From CAVRAZ01 sp963719135 (lineage in GTDB: Bacteria > Pseudomonadota > Gammaproteobacteria > DSM-19610), in NCBI GenBank assembly GCA_963719135.1, contig CAVRAZ010000012.1:41835-105834 (forward strand): 64,000 nucleotides of DNA, read 5' to 3'. Shown one piece after another: positions 8,688-17,807 of the stretch. The first letter of the stretch is position 1, and each line of letters opens with the position of its first letter. A model generated the notes under the pieces. It saw only the letters and a list, made by a program, of their open reading frames with translations, ran no database searches and had not been told where the DNA came from. The position numbers and the translations under genes were made by a program.

Positions 8688-9044
8688 ATGCAAGAACAGA
8701 TACAGCGTCTTTTCCAGGCCATCGATGCCAAGGACAAGGCCGCGTTTTGCGCGTTTCTCACCGACGACTGCGTGTTCAGGTTCGGGAACATGCCCGCCGT
8801 CGAGGGCAAGACCGCCATCGAGCGCCATATCGGCGGGTTCTTCGATTCGATCGACGCGCTGTCCCACCGGCTGATCGACGTATGGAGCAACCGGGACGGC
8901 GTCGTCTGCCACGGGTGGGTCACTTATACGAGAAAGAACAAATCAGTGCTGAGGGTGCCTTTTGCCGATGTTCTGAAACTGAGGCAGGGCGCCATTTTCG
9001 AATATCTGATTTTCATGGACGTCTCGGCGCTGTACAGCGAGTGA
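8688..9044 (+). CDS. SnoaL/NTF2-like protein
   Basis: A 118-residue single-domain protein starting MQEQIQRLFQAIDAKDKAAF. The order of features is that of the NTF2-like/SnoaL fold: helix, FLTDDCVFRFGN, GKTAIERHIGGFF, SHRLIDVWSN, VVCHGWVTYTRK, and FADVLKLRQGAIFEYLIFMD. Such proteins are small cone-shaped dimers, used as isomerases, cyclases or non-catalytic binders. No substrate can be inferred from the isolated locus. Confidence 0.75.
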   Translation: MQEQIQRLFQAIDAKDKAAFCAFLTDDCVFRFGNMPAVEGKTAIERHIGGFFDSIDALSHRLIDVWSNRDGVVCHGWVTYTRKNKSVLRVPFADVLKLRQGAIFEYLIFMDVSALYSE

Positions 9045-9083
9045 AATCGGGCGGCGGCGCGCTATGCGCCCGGTGTCCTCCGC

Positions 9084-9476
9084 TCAATCCCGCACGATCG
9101 CACCGCACCGTTCCAGGTAGAGCAGCACCAGTTCACGGTTGCGGCTGGTGTTCTGGCGCATCAACTGCAGGACGGTGGGCCGGTGTACGATCACCGGACG
9201 ATAGAGGATGGGTGCGTTGCCGGGCAGGCCGGTGCGCGGCTCGGGCGTGTGCGCCGCGGACACGGCGTCGTTGAGCAAAGTGATGATGCTGGTTTCGAGC
9301 GCCGCGGCGAGCCGTTCGATGTTGTCCAGACCGATGTTGTGTTCGCCGCGTTCGATGGCGCCGATGTAGCTGCGGTTGAGTCCACTGAGTTCGGCCAGCA
9401 CTTCCTGCGACCACCCGCGGTCGGTCCGTAGCAGCCGGATCCTGCGTGCCAAGCGTTTCCTTGCCGATAGCTCCAT
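9084..9476 (-). CDS. XRE-family helix-turn-helix regulator
   Basis: A 130-residue protein. Residues about 8-66 form a Cro/CI-type HTH (ARRIRLLRTDRGWSQEVLAE then LSGLNRSYIGAIERGEHNIG and LDNIERLAAAL). The C-terminal ~55 residues are basic and of unknown role, ending in ELVLLYLERCGAIVRD. It lies alone between unrelated genes, so its target is not obvious. Confidence 0.8.
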   Translation of the reverse strand: MELSARKRLARRIRLLRTDRGWSQEVLAELSGLNRSYIGAIERGEHNIGLDNIERLAAALETSIITLLNDAVSAAHTPEPRTGLPGNAPILYRPVIVHRPTVLQLMRQNTSRNRELVLLYLERCGAIVRD

Positions 9477-9624
9477 GGCCGCCTATTACAAGTGAGCAGC
9501 CGGGCAGCGTCGACCGGTTATGGACGGCAATTAGGTGCAGATATGCGTCAGCCGAATGGCGTGCAGCGAATTATCCGGCGCTTGTCGCCGCGGCGGGTGT
9601 CCTGGTGTCAGACCTGTCGCCGCG

Positions 9625-10515
9625 TCACTTTTCCGCAACGTCGGGCGGCGGCGGCTGCTTCAGCAGCAGCATCGGATCGATGCGCGCGTCGTTCAGGCTC
9701 ACGCTCCAGTGCAGGTGCGGGCCGGTGGCGCGTCCGGTCTTGCCGACGGCACCGAGGGTGTCGCCGCGTTTGACCCTTTGGCCCGGTTTGACATCGATGC
9801 GCGACAGATGGCAGTACATGGTGACCAGCCCCTGGCCGTGGTCGAGAAAGACCGTATTGCCATTGAAGAAGTAGCTGCCGGTGTCCAGCACTTTGGCGTC
9901 GGCCGGCGCATGCACCGGCGTGCCGTAGCCCGCGGCCAGGTCCAGGCCGCTGTGCGGTTTGCGCGGCTGGTCATTGAAGAACCGGCGCAGCCCGAACGGA
10001 CTGCTCATCGGCGCCTTGACCGGCAGGTCGAACAGCATCGAATCCGGCTGCGCGTCGCGCCAGGTCGAGAACGCCTTTTCGATCCGTTTCGACTCCCGCC
10101 CGATGCGCTCCAGGTCCTGCTTCTCGGGATTGACCATGCGCTTGTTCTCGAGCTGCAGCCGCTGCGTTTCGTAGGTCTTGTCGCCGATCATAAAACCGAT
10201 GCGCTGTTCCTTGCCGCCGGGCGGCCGGTACTGGAGATCCTGTTCGCCGGGTGCGGCCTCCAGCGGAATGCCGATCACGGCCCACCAGCCGTCGGCCTGG
10301 TGCAGCACCATGACGCGGTCTTTCCGGTAATAGACCGCCGGCGCGGTCTTCGAGTCAGGCAGGGGCACCAGCGCGATGCCGCCCGGCACCGGTTCCGCGT
10401 GCGGCAGTTCGACCGCGCCGGCCGGCGTCACCCTGAATGCGCCGAACAACGCGAGGATCGCCAGCAATGGTTTGAATGAGGGGCGCCGGCGGATTGGTGG
10501 GGTGTCGCTGTTCAT
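9625..10515 (-). CDS. M23 (LytM-type) peptidase, murein hydrolase or activator
   Basis: The 296-residue product from the ATG at 10515 has a signal peptide (KPLLAILALFGAFRVTPAGA). A beta-rich linker domain (about 40-150) precedes the LytM domain (about 185-290), which has the zinc-site motifs HSGLDLAAGYGTPVHAPADA and GPHLHWSV with both halves (HxxxD and HxH) intact. It may cut peptidoglycan crosslinks in the periplasm. The start codon overlaps the xseA stop (ATGA), so it is translationally coupled to xseA. Longer in-frame starts lie inside xseA. Confidence 0.85.
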   Translation of the reverse strand: MNSDTPPIRRRPSFKPLLAILALFGAFRVTPAGAVELPHAEPVPGGIALVPLPDSKTAPAVYYRKDRVMVLHQADGWWAVIGIPLEAAPGEQDLQYRPPGGKEQRIGFMIGDKTYETQRLQLENKRMVNPEKQDLERIGRESKRIEKAFSTWRDAQPDSMLFDLPVKAPMSSPFGLRRFFNDQPRKPHSGLDLAAGYGTPVHAPADAKVLDTGSYFFNGNTVFLDHGQGLVTMYCHLSRIDVKPGQRVKRGDTLGAVGKTGRATGPHLHWSVSLNDARIDPMLLLKQPPPPDVAEK

Positions 10516-11873
10516 AGGGCTTCGATGACCTCGACGATGCTGATGATGCCGCCTTTCTGCAGGCGGGTTTCCAGTTGCATACCGGGTGAAACGCTGGACG
10601 CGTCGCGCAGCACGCGCCCGGTCGCGCGCTCGCGCGTGATGGAATAGCCGCGCTCCAGCGTCGCGAGCGGACTGACAGTATCCAGCGTGCGCGCCGCCAG
10701 CGCCAGCCGGCCGCGCGCCTGTTCCAGCGTCTGGCCGATGGCGTGCCGCAGGCGTTGCAGCAGCAGTTCGGTCTGCTGCCGCAAGCGCGCCAGCCGGTGG
10801 CGCGGCGTCTGCTGCAACAGGCGCGCGCGCAGCGCGAACAGGCGTGCGTGCGTGCCGGCGAGCTGGTGGACGGCCGCGCGCCCCAGGCGCTGTTCGAGTT
10901 CGTCGATGCGCTGATTCTGTTGCGTCAGCCGCCGGCGCGGGTGCTGCTGGTCGAGCCGCCGGCTGACCCAGGCGAGGCGTTCGCCGCACCGTTGCAGGTG
11001 TTTGCCCAGCGCGCGTTCCAGCCGCCGGCGGCTCTGCGTCAAGCCCTGGAGCAGGTCGCCGGCGTCCGGACTGAGCAGTTCGGCCGCCGCCGAGGGCGTG
11101 GGTGCGCGCCGGTCGGCGACGAAATCCGTGATCACCACGTCGACTTCGTGGCCGATGGCGCTGACGATCGGCAGCGTGCAGTCGAACACGGCGCGCGCGA
11201 CGCGCTCCTCGTTGAACGGCCAGAGGTCCTCCAGCGAGCCGCCGCCGCGGGTCAGCAGCAGCACGTCACACTCGGCGCGCCGGTCGGCCGTACGGACGGC
11301 CTTCTCGATGCCGGCGGCGGCGCCTTCGCCCTGGACCAGGGTCGGATAGAGGATGATTTCCGCAGCCGGGAACCGGCGCCTGAAAACCGTCAGTACGTCG
11401 CGGATGGCCGCGCCGCTGGGTGAGGTGATGACGCCGATCCGGCGCGGCAGGGCGGGCAGGGCGCGTTTGTGCGCCAGGTCAAACAGGCCTTCGGCGTTCA
11501 GGCGCTGTTTGAGCAGTTCGAAGGCCTGCCGCAACGCGCCGTCGCCGGCTTCCTCCAGGTGTTCGATGATCAACTGGTAACCGCCGCGCGGCTCGTACAG
11601 GCTCACCCGGCCGCGCGCCAGCACCTGCATGCCTTCCTCCAGCCTGATCCCGAGCCGGTCGCCGCGGTTCCTGAACAGCGCGCAGCTTATCTGCGCGCCG
11701 GCGTCCTTGAGCGAGAAGTAGCGGTGCCCCGAGGAGGGGCGCGCCAGATTGGAAACCTCGCCTTCCACCCAGATCAGGCGGAACGCCTTTTCCAGCAGCT
11801 CGCGGGCTTCCCGGTTGAGCCGCGAAACCGTGTAGATATCACGCCGCGGCGCGGTGTTGTCACCGATGGGCAT
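10512..11873 (-). CDS. xseA: Exodeoxyribonuclease VII large subunit
   Basis: 453 residues from the ATG at 11873 (a TTG 18 bp upstream is possible). The N-terminal OB-fold (about 10-110: DIYTVSRLNREARELLEKAF, GEVSNLARPSSGHRYFSLKD) is followed by the nuclease domain with IGVITSPSGAAIRDVLTVFR, DVLLLTRGGGSLEDLWPFNE and SAIGHEVDVVITDFVADRRA, then a long coiled coil and the C-terminal LERGYSITR barrel. With XseB it degrades single-stranded DNA to oligonucleotides. It is divergent from guaB and overlaps the M23 gene downstream. Confidence 0.95.
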   Translation of the reverse strand: MPIGDNTAPRRDIYTVSRLNREARELLEKAFRLIWVEGEVSNLARPSSGHRYFSLKDAGAQISCALFRNRGDRLGIRLEEGMQVLARGRVSLYEPRGGYQLIIEHLEEAGDGALRQAFELLKQRLNAEGLFDLAHKRALPALPRRIGVITSPSGAAIRDVLTVFRRRFPAAEIILYPTLVQGEGAAAGIEKAVRTADRRAECDVLLLTRGGGSLEDLWPFNEERVARAVFDCTLPIVSAIGHEVDVVITDFVADRRAPTPSAAAELLSPDAGDLLQGLTQSRRRLERALGKHLQRCGERLAWVSRRLDQQHPRRRLTQQNQRIDELEQRLGRAAVHQLAGTHARLFALRARLLQQTPRHRLARLRQQTELLLQRLRHAIGQTLEQARGRLALAARTLDTVSPLATLERGYSITRERATGRVLRDASSVSPGMQLETRLQKGGIISIVEVIEAL

Positions 11874-11918
11874 GCGCCTATCATACGCCAATCAGATTCC
11901 CTGCGCCCGGCCGCGTGG

Positions 11919-11947
11919 TTTACCCGAAGCGGCGCAAAACCTATAAT
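11919..11947 (+). promoter_or_regulatory. Probable guaB promoter
   Basis: TTTACC (11919-11924) and a consensus TATAAT (11942-11947) are separated by 17 bp, 38 bp before the guaB ATG. It lies between divergent xseA and guaB. Confidence 0.55.
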
Positions 11948-11984
11948 GGCCGGCTTTACAGTGCCCACCGCCGGCGGTCGCCCC

Positions 11985-13447
11985 ATGCTGAGAATCTCCG
12001 AGGAATCCCTGACGTTCGATGATGTTTTGTTGCTGCCCGCACATTCGCTGGTGCTGCCGAGAACGTCAGCCTCAAGACCCGGGTGACCCGCGACATCGCG
12101 CTGAACATACCCATCCTGTCGGCGGCGATGGATACCGTGACCGAGGGGCGTCTGGCCATCGCGCTGGCGCAGGAAGGCGGCATCGGCATCGTGCACAAGA
12201 ACATGACCGCCGAAGGCCAGGCGGCCGAAGTGCGGCGCGCCAAGAAGTTCGAGAGCGGCGTCATCAAGGACCCGATCACGGTCACGCCCAACACCTCCAT
12301 CCGCGAAGTGCTTGAACTGACGCGCGCGCACAATATCTCCGGCGTGCCGGTGGTCGAGTCCGGCAAGCTGGTCGGCATCGTCACCAACCGCGACACGCGC
12401 TTCGAGACGCGCTTCGACGAACCCGTTTCGCGCATCATGACCGGCGGCGACAAGCTGGTCACCGTCAAGGAAGGCGCCGAGAAGCACGAGGTGCTGAGAC
12501 TGCTGCACGAGCACCGCATCGAAAAGGTATTGGTGGTCGACGACCGCTATCAGTTGCGCGGCCTGATCACCGTCAAGGACATCCAGAAGGCCAGCGACAA
12601 GCCCAACGCGTGCAAGGACGACTACGGCCGGCTGCGGGTCGGCGCGGCGGTGGGCGTCGGCCAGGGCACCGACGAACGCGTCGCGGCGCTGGTCGAGGCG
12701 GAGGTCGACATCATCGTGGTCGATACCGCGCACGGTCATTCGCAGGGCGTGCTGGACCGCGTGCGCTGGGTCAAGAAGCATTTTCCGCAGGTCCAGGTCA
12801 TCGGCGGCAACATCGCCACCGCCGCCGCGGCGCTGGCGCTGGTCGACGCCGGCGCCGACGGCGTCAAGGTCGGCATCGGTCCGGGCTCGATCTGCACCAC
12901 GCGCATCGTCGCCGGCGTCGGCGTGCCGCAGATCAGCGCGGTGGCCAACGTGGCCGCGGCGCTGCGCAATTCCGGCGTTCCGCTGATCGCCGACGGCGGC
13001 ATCCGCTATTCGGGCGATGTGGCCAAGGCCATCGCCGCCGGTGCGCACTCGATCATGGTCGGCAGCATGTTCGCCGGCACCGAGGAAGCGCCGGGCGAGG
13101 TGGAGCTGTATCAGGGGCGTTCCTATAAATCCTATCGCGGCATGGGTTCGCTGGCCGCGATGTCCTCGCAGCAGGGTTCCAGCGACCGCTATTTCCAGGA
13201 CGCCAACGACGCCGACAAGCTGGTGCCCGAGGGTATCGAGGGCCGCGTGCCGTTCAAGGGGCCGCTGCAGCCGGTGGTGCACCAGTTGCTCGGCGGGCTG
13301 CGCTCCAGCATGGGTTACACCGGGTGCAGCACCATCGAGGAAATGCGCACCAAGCCCGAGTTCGTGCGGGTGACCAACGCCGGCATGACGGAAAGCCACG
13401 TGCATGACGTGCAGATCACCAAGGAAGCGCCGAACTATCGCGTCTAG
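11985..13447 (+). CDS. guaB: IMP dehydrogenase, with a one-base frameshift near 12060
   Basis: The start MLRISEESLTFDDVLLLPAH is in one frame (ATG 11985). Near 12058-12062, after VLP, the family sequence continues (NVSLKTRVTRDIALNIPILS) in another frame that runs to 13447, consistent with one missing base. Everything else is canonical for the ~488-residue enzyme: two CBS domains (about 95-205), the catalytic loop GPGSICTTR with the active-site Cys, IADGGIRYSGD and the mobile flap. It oxidises IMP to XMP in GMP synthesis and is followed by guaA. A real frameshift would abolish it, so a sequence error is likely. Confidence 0.85.
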
Positions 13448-13456
13448 TGGAGTTGA

Positions 13457-13760
13457 TTAACCGCTAAGGACGCTAAGGACGCGAAGATCAAGACATCTGA
13501 CCGCAAACGCGTGCCAAGGCGCGTGAAGGACTCGTCCCCACGACAACCGGGTGTACCTGCGCTTGGAGCGCGCGGGCGAGGGGGAATTGCCGGGCGCTTG
13601 CCGACGCCGCGTCGTTCGTTCGAACTCCGCTGTCGCGTGAACATCGAGCGAGCCTGATGTGGGGCCGAAGTGCGGAAGGCGGTCATAGCCCGACGTTCGT
13701 TCAGTTGACGTTTCTTACGGTTTACACCTTAGCGTGCCTTCGCGCGCCTTTGCGGTAAAA
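13457..13760. repeat. Inverted-repeat-bounded spacer between guaB and guaA
   Basis: The left end (13457-13486: TTAACCGCTAAGGACGCTAA then GGACGCGAAG) is repeated imperfectly and inverted at 13728-13760 (CCTTAGCGTGCCTTCGCGCG then CCTTTGCGGTAAA). This is the common GCAAAGGACGC-type repeat. The ~240 bp between the arms has no supported ORF. It may be a small non-autonomous element. Confidence 0.45.
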
Positions 13761-13784
13761 TCTTTTTGCCAGAGGATCGCCTCC

Positions 13785-15365
13785 GTGTCCGCACATGACA
13801 TTCACGCCCACCGAATCCTGATCCTGGACTTCGGTTCCCAGTACACCCAGTTGATCGCGCGGCGCGTGCGCGAAATCGGCGTGTACTGCGAGATCCATCC
13901 CTGGGACGTCGACGAGGAGCACATCCGCGTGTTTCACCCGCACGGTGTGATCCTGTCGGGCGGGCCGGAAACCGTGACCGCCGGCGACGCACCGACGGCG
14001 CCGGCGCTGGTGTTCACGCTCGGCGTGCCGGTGCTCGGCATCTGCTACGGCATGCAGACCATGGCCGCGCAGCTCGGCGGCCGCGTCGAAACCGCCGCGC
14101 ACCACGAGTACGGCTATGCGCAGGTGCGCGCGCACGGCCACACGCGGCTGCTGGCGGATATCGAGGATCACACCAGCAATGAAGGATACGGACTGCTCGA
14201 CGTCTGGATGAGCCACGGCGACCGGGTGATCGACCTGCCGCCCGGCTTCAAACTGATGGCCGGCACCGACGCCGCGCCGATCGCCGCGATGGCGGATGAG
14301 GACCGCGATTTCTACGGGCTGCAATTTCATCCCGAGGTCACCCACACGCGCCAGGGCGGGCGCATCCTGCGCCGCTTCGTCGTCGACATCTGCCGCTGCG
14401 ACGCATTCTGGACGGCCGGCAATATCATCGACGAAAGCATTCAGGCGATGCGCGAACAGGTCGGCGACGAGGAAGTGCTGCTGGGGTTGTCCGGCGGCGT
14501 CGATTCCTCGGTGGTCGCGGCGCTGCTGCACAAGGCGATCGGCGATCAACTCACCTGCGTGTTCGTCGACACCGGACTGTTGCGCCACCAGGAGGGCGAC
14601 CAGGTGATGGCGACCTTCGCCGAACACATGGGTGTCAAGGTGCTCCGCGTCGACGCCGAGCGGCGCTTTCTGAAAGCGCTCAAGGGCGAGGCCGATCCCG
14701 AGCGCAAGCGCAAGATCATCGGCAATCTCTTCATCGACGTGTTCGAGGAGGAGGCCGCGAAACTGAAGAACGCGCAATGGCTGGCGCAGGGCACCATCTA
14801 TCCGGACGTCATCGAATCGGCCGGCGCGAAAACCGGCAAGGCGCACCTGATCAAGTCGCACCACAACGTGGGCGGCCTGCCCGAGCACATGAAACTCAAG
14901 CTGGTCGAACCGCTGCGCGAACTGTTCAAGGACGAGGTGCGCAAGCTGGGTGTCGAGCTGGGGCTGCCCTATGACATGGTCTACCGGCACCCGTTTCCCG
15001 GTCCGGGACTCGGCGTGCGCATCCTCGGCGAAGTGAAGAAGGAATACGCCGACCTGTTGCGGCTGGCCGACCATATCTTCATCGAGGAACTGCGCAGCAA
15101 CGATCTGTACGACAAGACCAGCCAGGCGTTCGCCGTGTTCCTGCCGGTGAAGTCCGTCGGCGTGACCGGCGACGGGCGTCGCTACGATTACGTGGTGGCG
15201 CTGCGGGCGGTCGAAACCATCGATTTCATGACGGCGCGCTGGGCGCATCTGCCCTACGACTTCCTCGACCAGGTGTCACGTCGCATCATCAACGAGATCA
15301 AGGGCATTTCGCGCGTGACCTACGATATCTCCGGCAAACCGCCGGCGACCATCGAGTGGGAGTAG
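13785..15365 (+). CDS. guaA: GMP synthase (glutamine-hydrolysing)
   Basis: 526 residues from the GTG at 13785, preceded by AGAGGA. The class I glutamine amidotransferase domain (about 10-200) has the nucleophile motif GICYGMQTMA and the His/Glu pair QFHPEV. The ATP-pyrophosphatase domain has LSGGVDSSVVAALLHKAIGD and the C-terminal dimerisation domain ends ISGKPPATIEWE. It converts XMP to GMP. Residues from about 332 to the end exist twice more in the window as separate, diverged alleles, and accessory DNA begins directly after its stop, so this 3' part may itself be island-borne. Confidence 0.95.
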   Translation: MSAHDIHAHRILILDFGSQYTQLIARRVREIGVYCEIHPWDVDEEHIRVFHPHGVILSGGPETVTAGDAPTAPALVFTLGVPVLGICYGMQTMAAQLGGRVETAAHHEYGYAQVRAHGHTRLLADIEDHTSNEGYGLLDVWMSHGDRVIDLPPGFKLMAGTDAAPIAAMADEDRDFYGLQFHPEVTHTRQGGRILRRFVVDICRCDAFWTAGNIIDESIQAMREQVGDEEVLLGLSGGVDSSVVAALLHKAIGDQLTCVFVDTGLLRHQEGDQVMATFAEHMGVKVLRVDAERRFLKALKGEADPERKRKIIGNLFIDVFEEEAAKLKNAQWLAQGTIYPDVIESAGAKTGKAHLIKSHHNVGGLPEHMKLKLVEPLRELFKDEVRKLGVELGLPYDMVYRHPFPGPGLGVRILGEVKKEYADLLRLADHIFIEELRSNDLYDKTSQAFAVFLPVKSVGVTGDGRRYDYVVALRAVETIDFMTARWAHLPYDFLDQVSRRIINEIKGISRVTYDISGKPPATIEWE

Positions 15366-15695
15366 GCCTGTTACATAAGTTATTGTTATTAAACGAAAAC
15401 ATAACACTCTCTGAGCATGTAAATCACACGATCAACGAGTAGGCGAATCATGAATATCAATGACTTGGCCGAGCTTGGTCAGGTAGTTTTCATTTCCGAT
15501 GGTATTTTTGATGGTATCGAAGCTGGCCGGTCGTCGATCTATGCCCACCACTAGGATTCCTGCTGACGGCCAGGGGCGGTACCCCATTCCCGATAAGCAC
15601 TTTGTCATTGGACAAATCGTGCTGGAACCCTGGACTTTATTAGGTGTAACAGCAAGAAACGTCAAGTAAGCGAGTTATTGACAAATGTCGCGCCA
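15366..15695. other. AT-richer stretch after guaA, no gene supported
   Basis: Base composition drops directly after guaA. A 77-codon minus frame (15432-15665) and a 35-codon plus frame from the ATG at 15450 exist, but neither resembles a known family. A TTAGGTGT octamer at 15640-15647 is shared with the abiE operator. Confidence 0.4.
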
Positions 15696-15716
15696 ACACC
15701 TAAGTTAATTAGGTGT
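15678..15716 (+). promoter_or_regulatory. abiE promoter with inverted-repeat operator
   Basis: TTGACA (15678-15683) is followed after 17 bp by a weak -10 TAAGTT (15701-15706). The -10 lies in a perfect 8-bp inverted repeat, ACACCTAA (15696-15703) and TTAGGTGT (15709-15716), with a 5-bp spacer. A third octamer copy lies upstream (15640-15647). AbiEi antitoxins are known to repress their operons through inverted repeats, so these are good operator candidates. Confidence 0.55.
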
Positions 15717-15736
15717 CCACGCAACAATCGTCAAAC

Positions 15737-16543
15737 ATGAAGATCCGGGATTTTTTCCGCAACAACCCGGTGTTTCGGCATGAGGCATTTGCGGCCTTCC
15801 TGGAGGCCGGTGGACCTCGTAGTACAAAGACCCGGGAAGCGCTGCTGGCCTACCACGTCAACGCGGGTCACCTGCTACGTGTCCGTCGCGGTCTGTATGC
15901 CGTCGTGCCGGAGGGGCTCAGCCCGGAAAGTCATCAAGTCGATCCGTACCTGCTGGGGGCACACATGACGGATGACGCCGTGCTGGCCTACCACAGCGCC
16001 TTGCAGTTTCACGGCAAGGCCTATTCCGTGCATCGCCGATTTTCCTATCTCTCCCGGTACAGCCGGCGTCCTTTCGTGTTCCAGGGACAGGAATTCGTCG
16101 CCGTGCCGTTTCCGAAGGCATTGCAGACCGGTCAGGCCGAGCTGCTCGGGGTCGAGACCCACAAACATGCCGGCGGACAGGTGCGGGTCACCCATCTTGA
16201 ACGCACGTTGGTCGACGTGCTCGTGCGTCCCGACCTGGGCGGAGGATGGGAGGAGGTGTGGCGCTCCCTGGAATCGGTCGAGTACTTCGATCTCGACCAG
16301 GTGATCGACTATGCCCTGAGACTTCACAGTGCGACCGCGGCCGCGAAGGTGGGATTTTTTATCGAGCAACATCGTGAAGCGCTGATGGTGGATGAGGCAC
16401 GTCTGGATCTGTTGCGAATGCATGTGCCCAAGCAGCCCTGTTACCTGGACCGCAGCCGCAGGAAGTCCGGTAAACTGGTTTCCTCCTGGCGATTGGTGGT
16501 GCCGCCGGCCGTTCTGGCGCGTAGCTGGGAGGAGGGTGCATGA
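15737..16543 (+). CDS. abiEi: AbiEi-type antitoxin / autoregulator
   Basis: I take the ATG at 15737 (268 residues); a GTG at 15713 lies within the operator. An N-terminal winged-helix region (MKIRDFFRNNPVFRHEAFAA, then YHVNAGHLLRVRRGLYAVVP) is followed by the AbiEi core: DPYLLGAHMTDDAVLAYHSA, RPFVFQGQEFVAV and TLVDVLVRPDLGGGWEEVWR. It is the antitoxin and transcriptional repressor of the type IV AbiE system and overlaps the toxin gene by 4 bp (ATGA). Confidence 0.88.
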   Translation: MKIRDFFRNNPVFRHEAFAAFLEAGGPRSTKTREALLAYHVNAGHLLRVRRGLYAVVPEGLSPESHQVDPYLLGAHMTDDAVLAYHSALQFHGKAYSVHRRFSYLSRYSRRPFVFQGQEFVAVPFPKALQTGQAELLGVETHKHAGGQVRVTHLERTLVDVLVRPDLGGGWEEVWRSLESVEYFDLDQVIDYALRLHSATAAAKVGFFIEQHREALMVDEARLDLLRMHVPKQPCYLDRSRRKSGKLVSSWRLVVPPAVLARSWEEGA

Positions 16544-17517
16544 ATCTTTCGCTCCAGGATATCCAGGCCGAGGCTGCGGCGACGGGGTTTCTGCCGGAAA
16601 CGCTGGACAAGATCATCCGTCTGATCGGGTTGCTGGATGCCTTTAGAAGTCATCCGTTCCTCAAGAATCGCGTTGCTTTGAAGGGCGGCACGGCGCTGAA
16701 TTTGTTTGTCTTCGACCTGCCGCGATTATCCGTTGATATCGATCTGAACTATATAGGCTCCGCGGACCGGGAAGTGATGCTTGCCGAACGGGAGAAGGTC
16801 GAGCAGGCGATCATGGCAATCTGTGGGCGCGAAGGATTTACGCTACGGCGCGTACCGCAAGAACACGCCGGCGGTAAATGGAGGCTGGGTTATACAAATG
16901 TGCTTGGCCGCAATGCCAATCTTGAAATCGATGTGGTCTTCACCTTGCGGGTTCCATTATGGCCGGTACAGGTACGGGACTCCCATCCGGTAGGGTCGTT
17001 TCAGGCGCGCAATATACCGATCCTCGATATTCACGAACTCGCGGCGGGAAAACTGGGTGCGCTCTTTTCCAGGCAGGCGAGTCGCGATCTGTTTGATGCG
17101 CATGCACTACTCAGTCGCAGCGAGCTTGAACGCAAAAAGCTGCGGTTGGGTTTTGTCGTGTATGGCGCGTGCAGTCGTAGGGATTGGAGAACCCTGTCAC
17201 TTGACGATATACGCTGCGATCAGAGGGAGCTTCAACAGCAACTGATACCTGTTCTGCGCGGTGATGCCGTTCCCGTATCCGGCGAAATGAACGACTGGAT
17301 GGAACGCTTGGTCTCTGAATGCCGGGATCGGTTATCGTTGGTGTTGCCATTCGAGAAACATGAGCGTGACTTTTTGGACCAGGTCCATGACCAGGGTGAA
17401 ATTATTCCTGAACTTCTGACTGGTGACGACGAGCTGGCAGCGCGCATCCGTCACCATCCGCAGTTACTTTGGAAAGTGAAGCACGTCCGAGAACATAAGA
17501 GGCTCCCCCTTGATTGA
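16540..17517 (+). CDS. abiEii: AbiEii-type nucleotidyltransferase toxin
   Basis: 325 residues. The DNA polymerase-beta-like nucleotidyltransferase motif is intact: LKGGTALNLF followed by LSVDIDLNYIG (paired acidic residues), with a third acidic strand in NLEIDVVFT. The middle HELAAGKLGALFSRQASRDL and the C-terminal helical part are typical for AbiEii. These proteins cause bacteriostatic growth arrest during phage infection. The gene overlaps abiEi by 4 bp, giving an intact two-gene operon just after guaA. Confidence 0.9.
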   Translation: MNLSLQDIQAEAAATGFLPETLDKIIRLIGLLDAFRSHPFLKNRVALKGGTALNLFVFDLPRLSVDIDLNYIGSADREVMLAEREKVEQAIMAICGREGFTLRRVPQEHAGGKWRLGYTNVLGRNANLEIDVVFTLRVPLWPVQVRDSHPVGSFQARNIPILDIHELAAGKLGALFSRQASRDLFDAHALLSRSELERKKLRLGFVVYGACSRRDWRTLSLDDIRCDQRELQQQLIPVLRGDAVPVSGEMNDWMERLVSECRDRLSLVLPFEKHERDFLDQVHDQGEIIPELLTGDDELAARIRHHPQLLWKVKHVREHKRLPLD

Positions 17518-17564
17518 GATTTACGTCGCTTCAGCGGGACTAATGATTACCGAATACTGGGTCC

Positions 17565-17807
17565 ATGACTGAGCGCGATCCGTTGTTGGAGTTGAAGGCT
17601 GAAAACGCCCGCTTGATCGCACTGTTGGAAGCGAACGGCATTCAATGGCGCGCACCGCCGGAGCACGTACCACCCCCTTCGACGCCGGAACCCTCGCGGT
17701 TTTCCACGGACGAGAAGGTGGCACTGTTTCGCCGCTTGTCGCGTGCCGACCAGCCGGCAACAACGGCCCCGCAGCGGGCCGCGCTGCGACCTTCGGCGCC
17801 GGCCTGA
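17565..17807 (+). pseudogene. N-terminal remnant resembling a TOTE-type conflict protein
   Basis: The 80-codon frame begins with a short coiled coil (LLELKAENARLIALLEANGI) then a Pro-rich linker and FSTDEKVALFRRLSRA. This order, an E-N-A-R-L coiled coil, Pro linker and (S/T)xEEKIALFRSLFRGREDV, is the usual start of TOTE conflict-system primase/helicase proteins. The similarity stops at LSRADQ and the rest is missing. The assignment is from memory of the family and should be tested. Confidence 0.45.

Noticed and set aside
11774..15248. Long minus-strand ORFs opposite guaB and guaA (543 and 508 codons)
   Set aside because: Mirror frames of high-GC coding DNA; the plus strand encodes canonical GuaB and GuaA.
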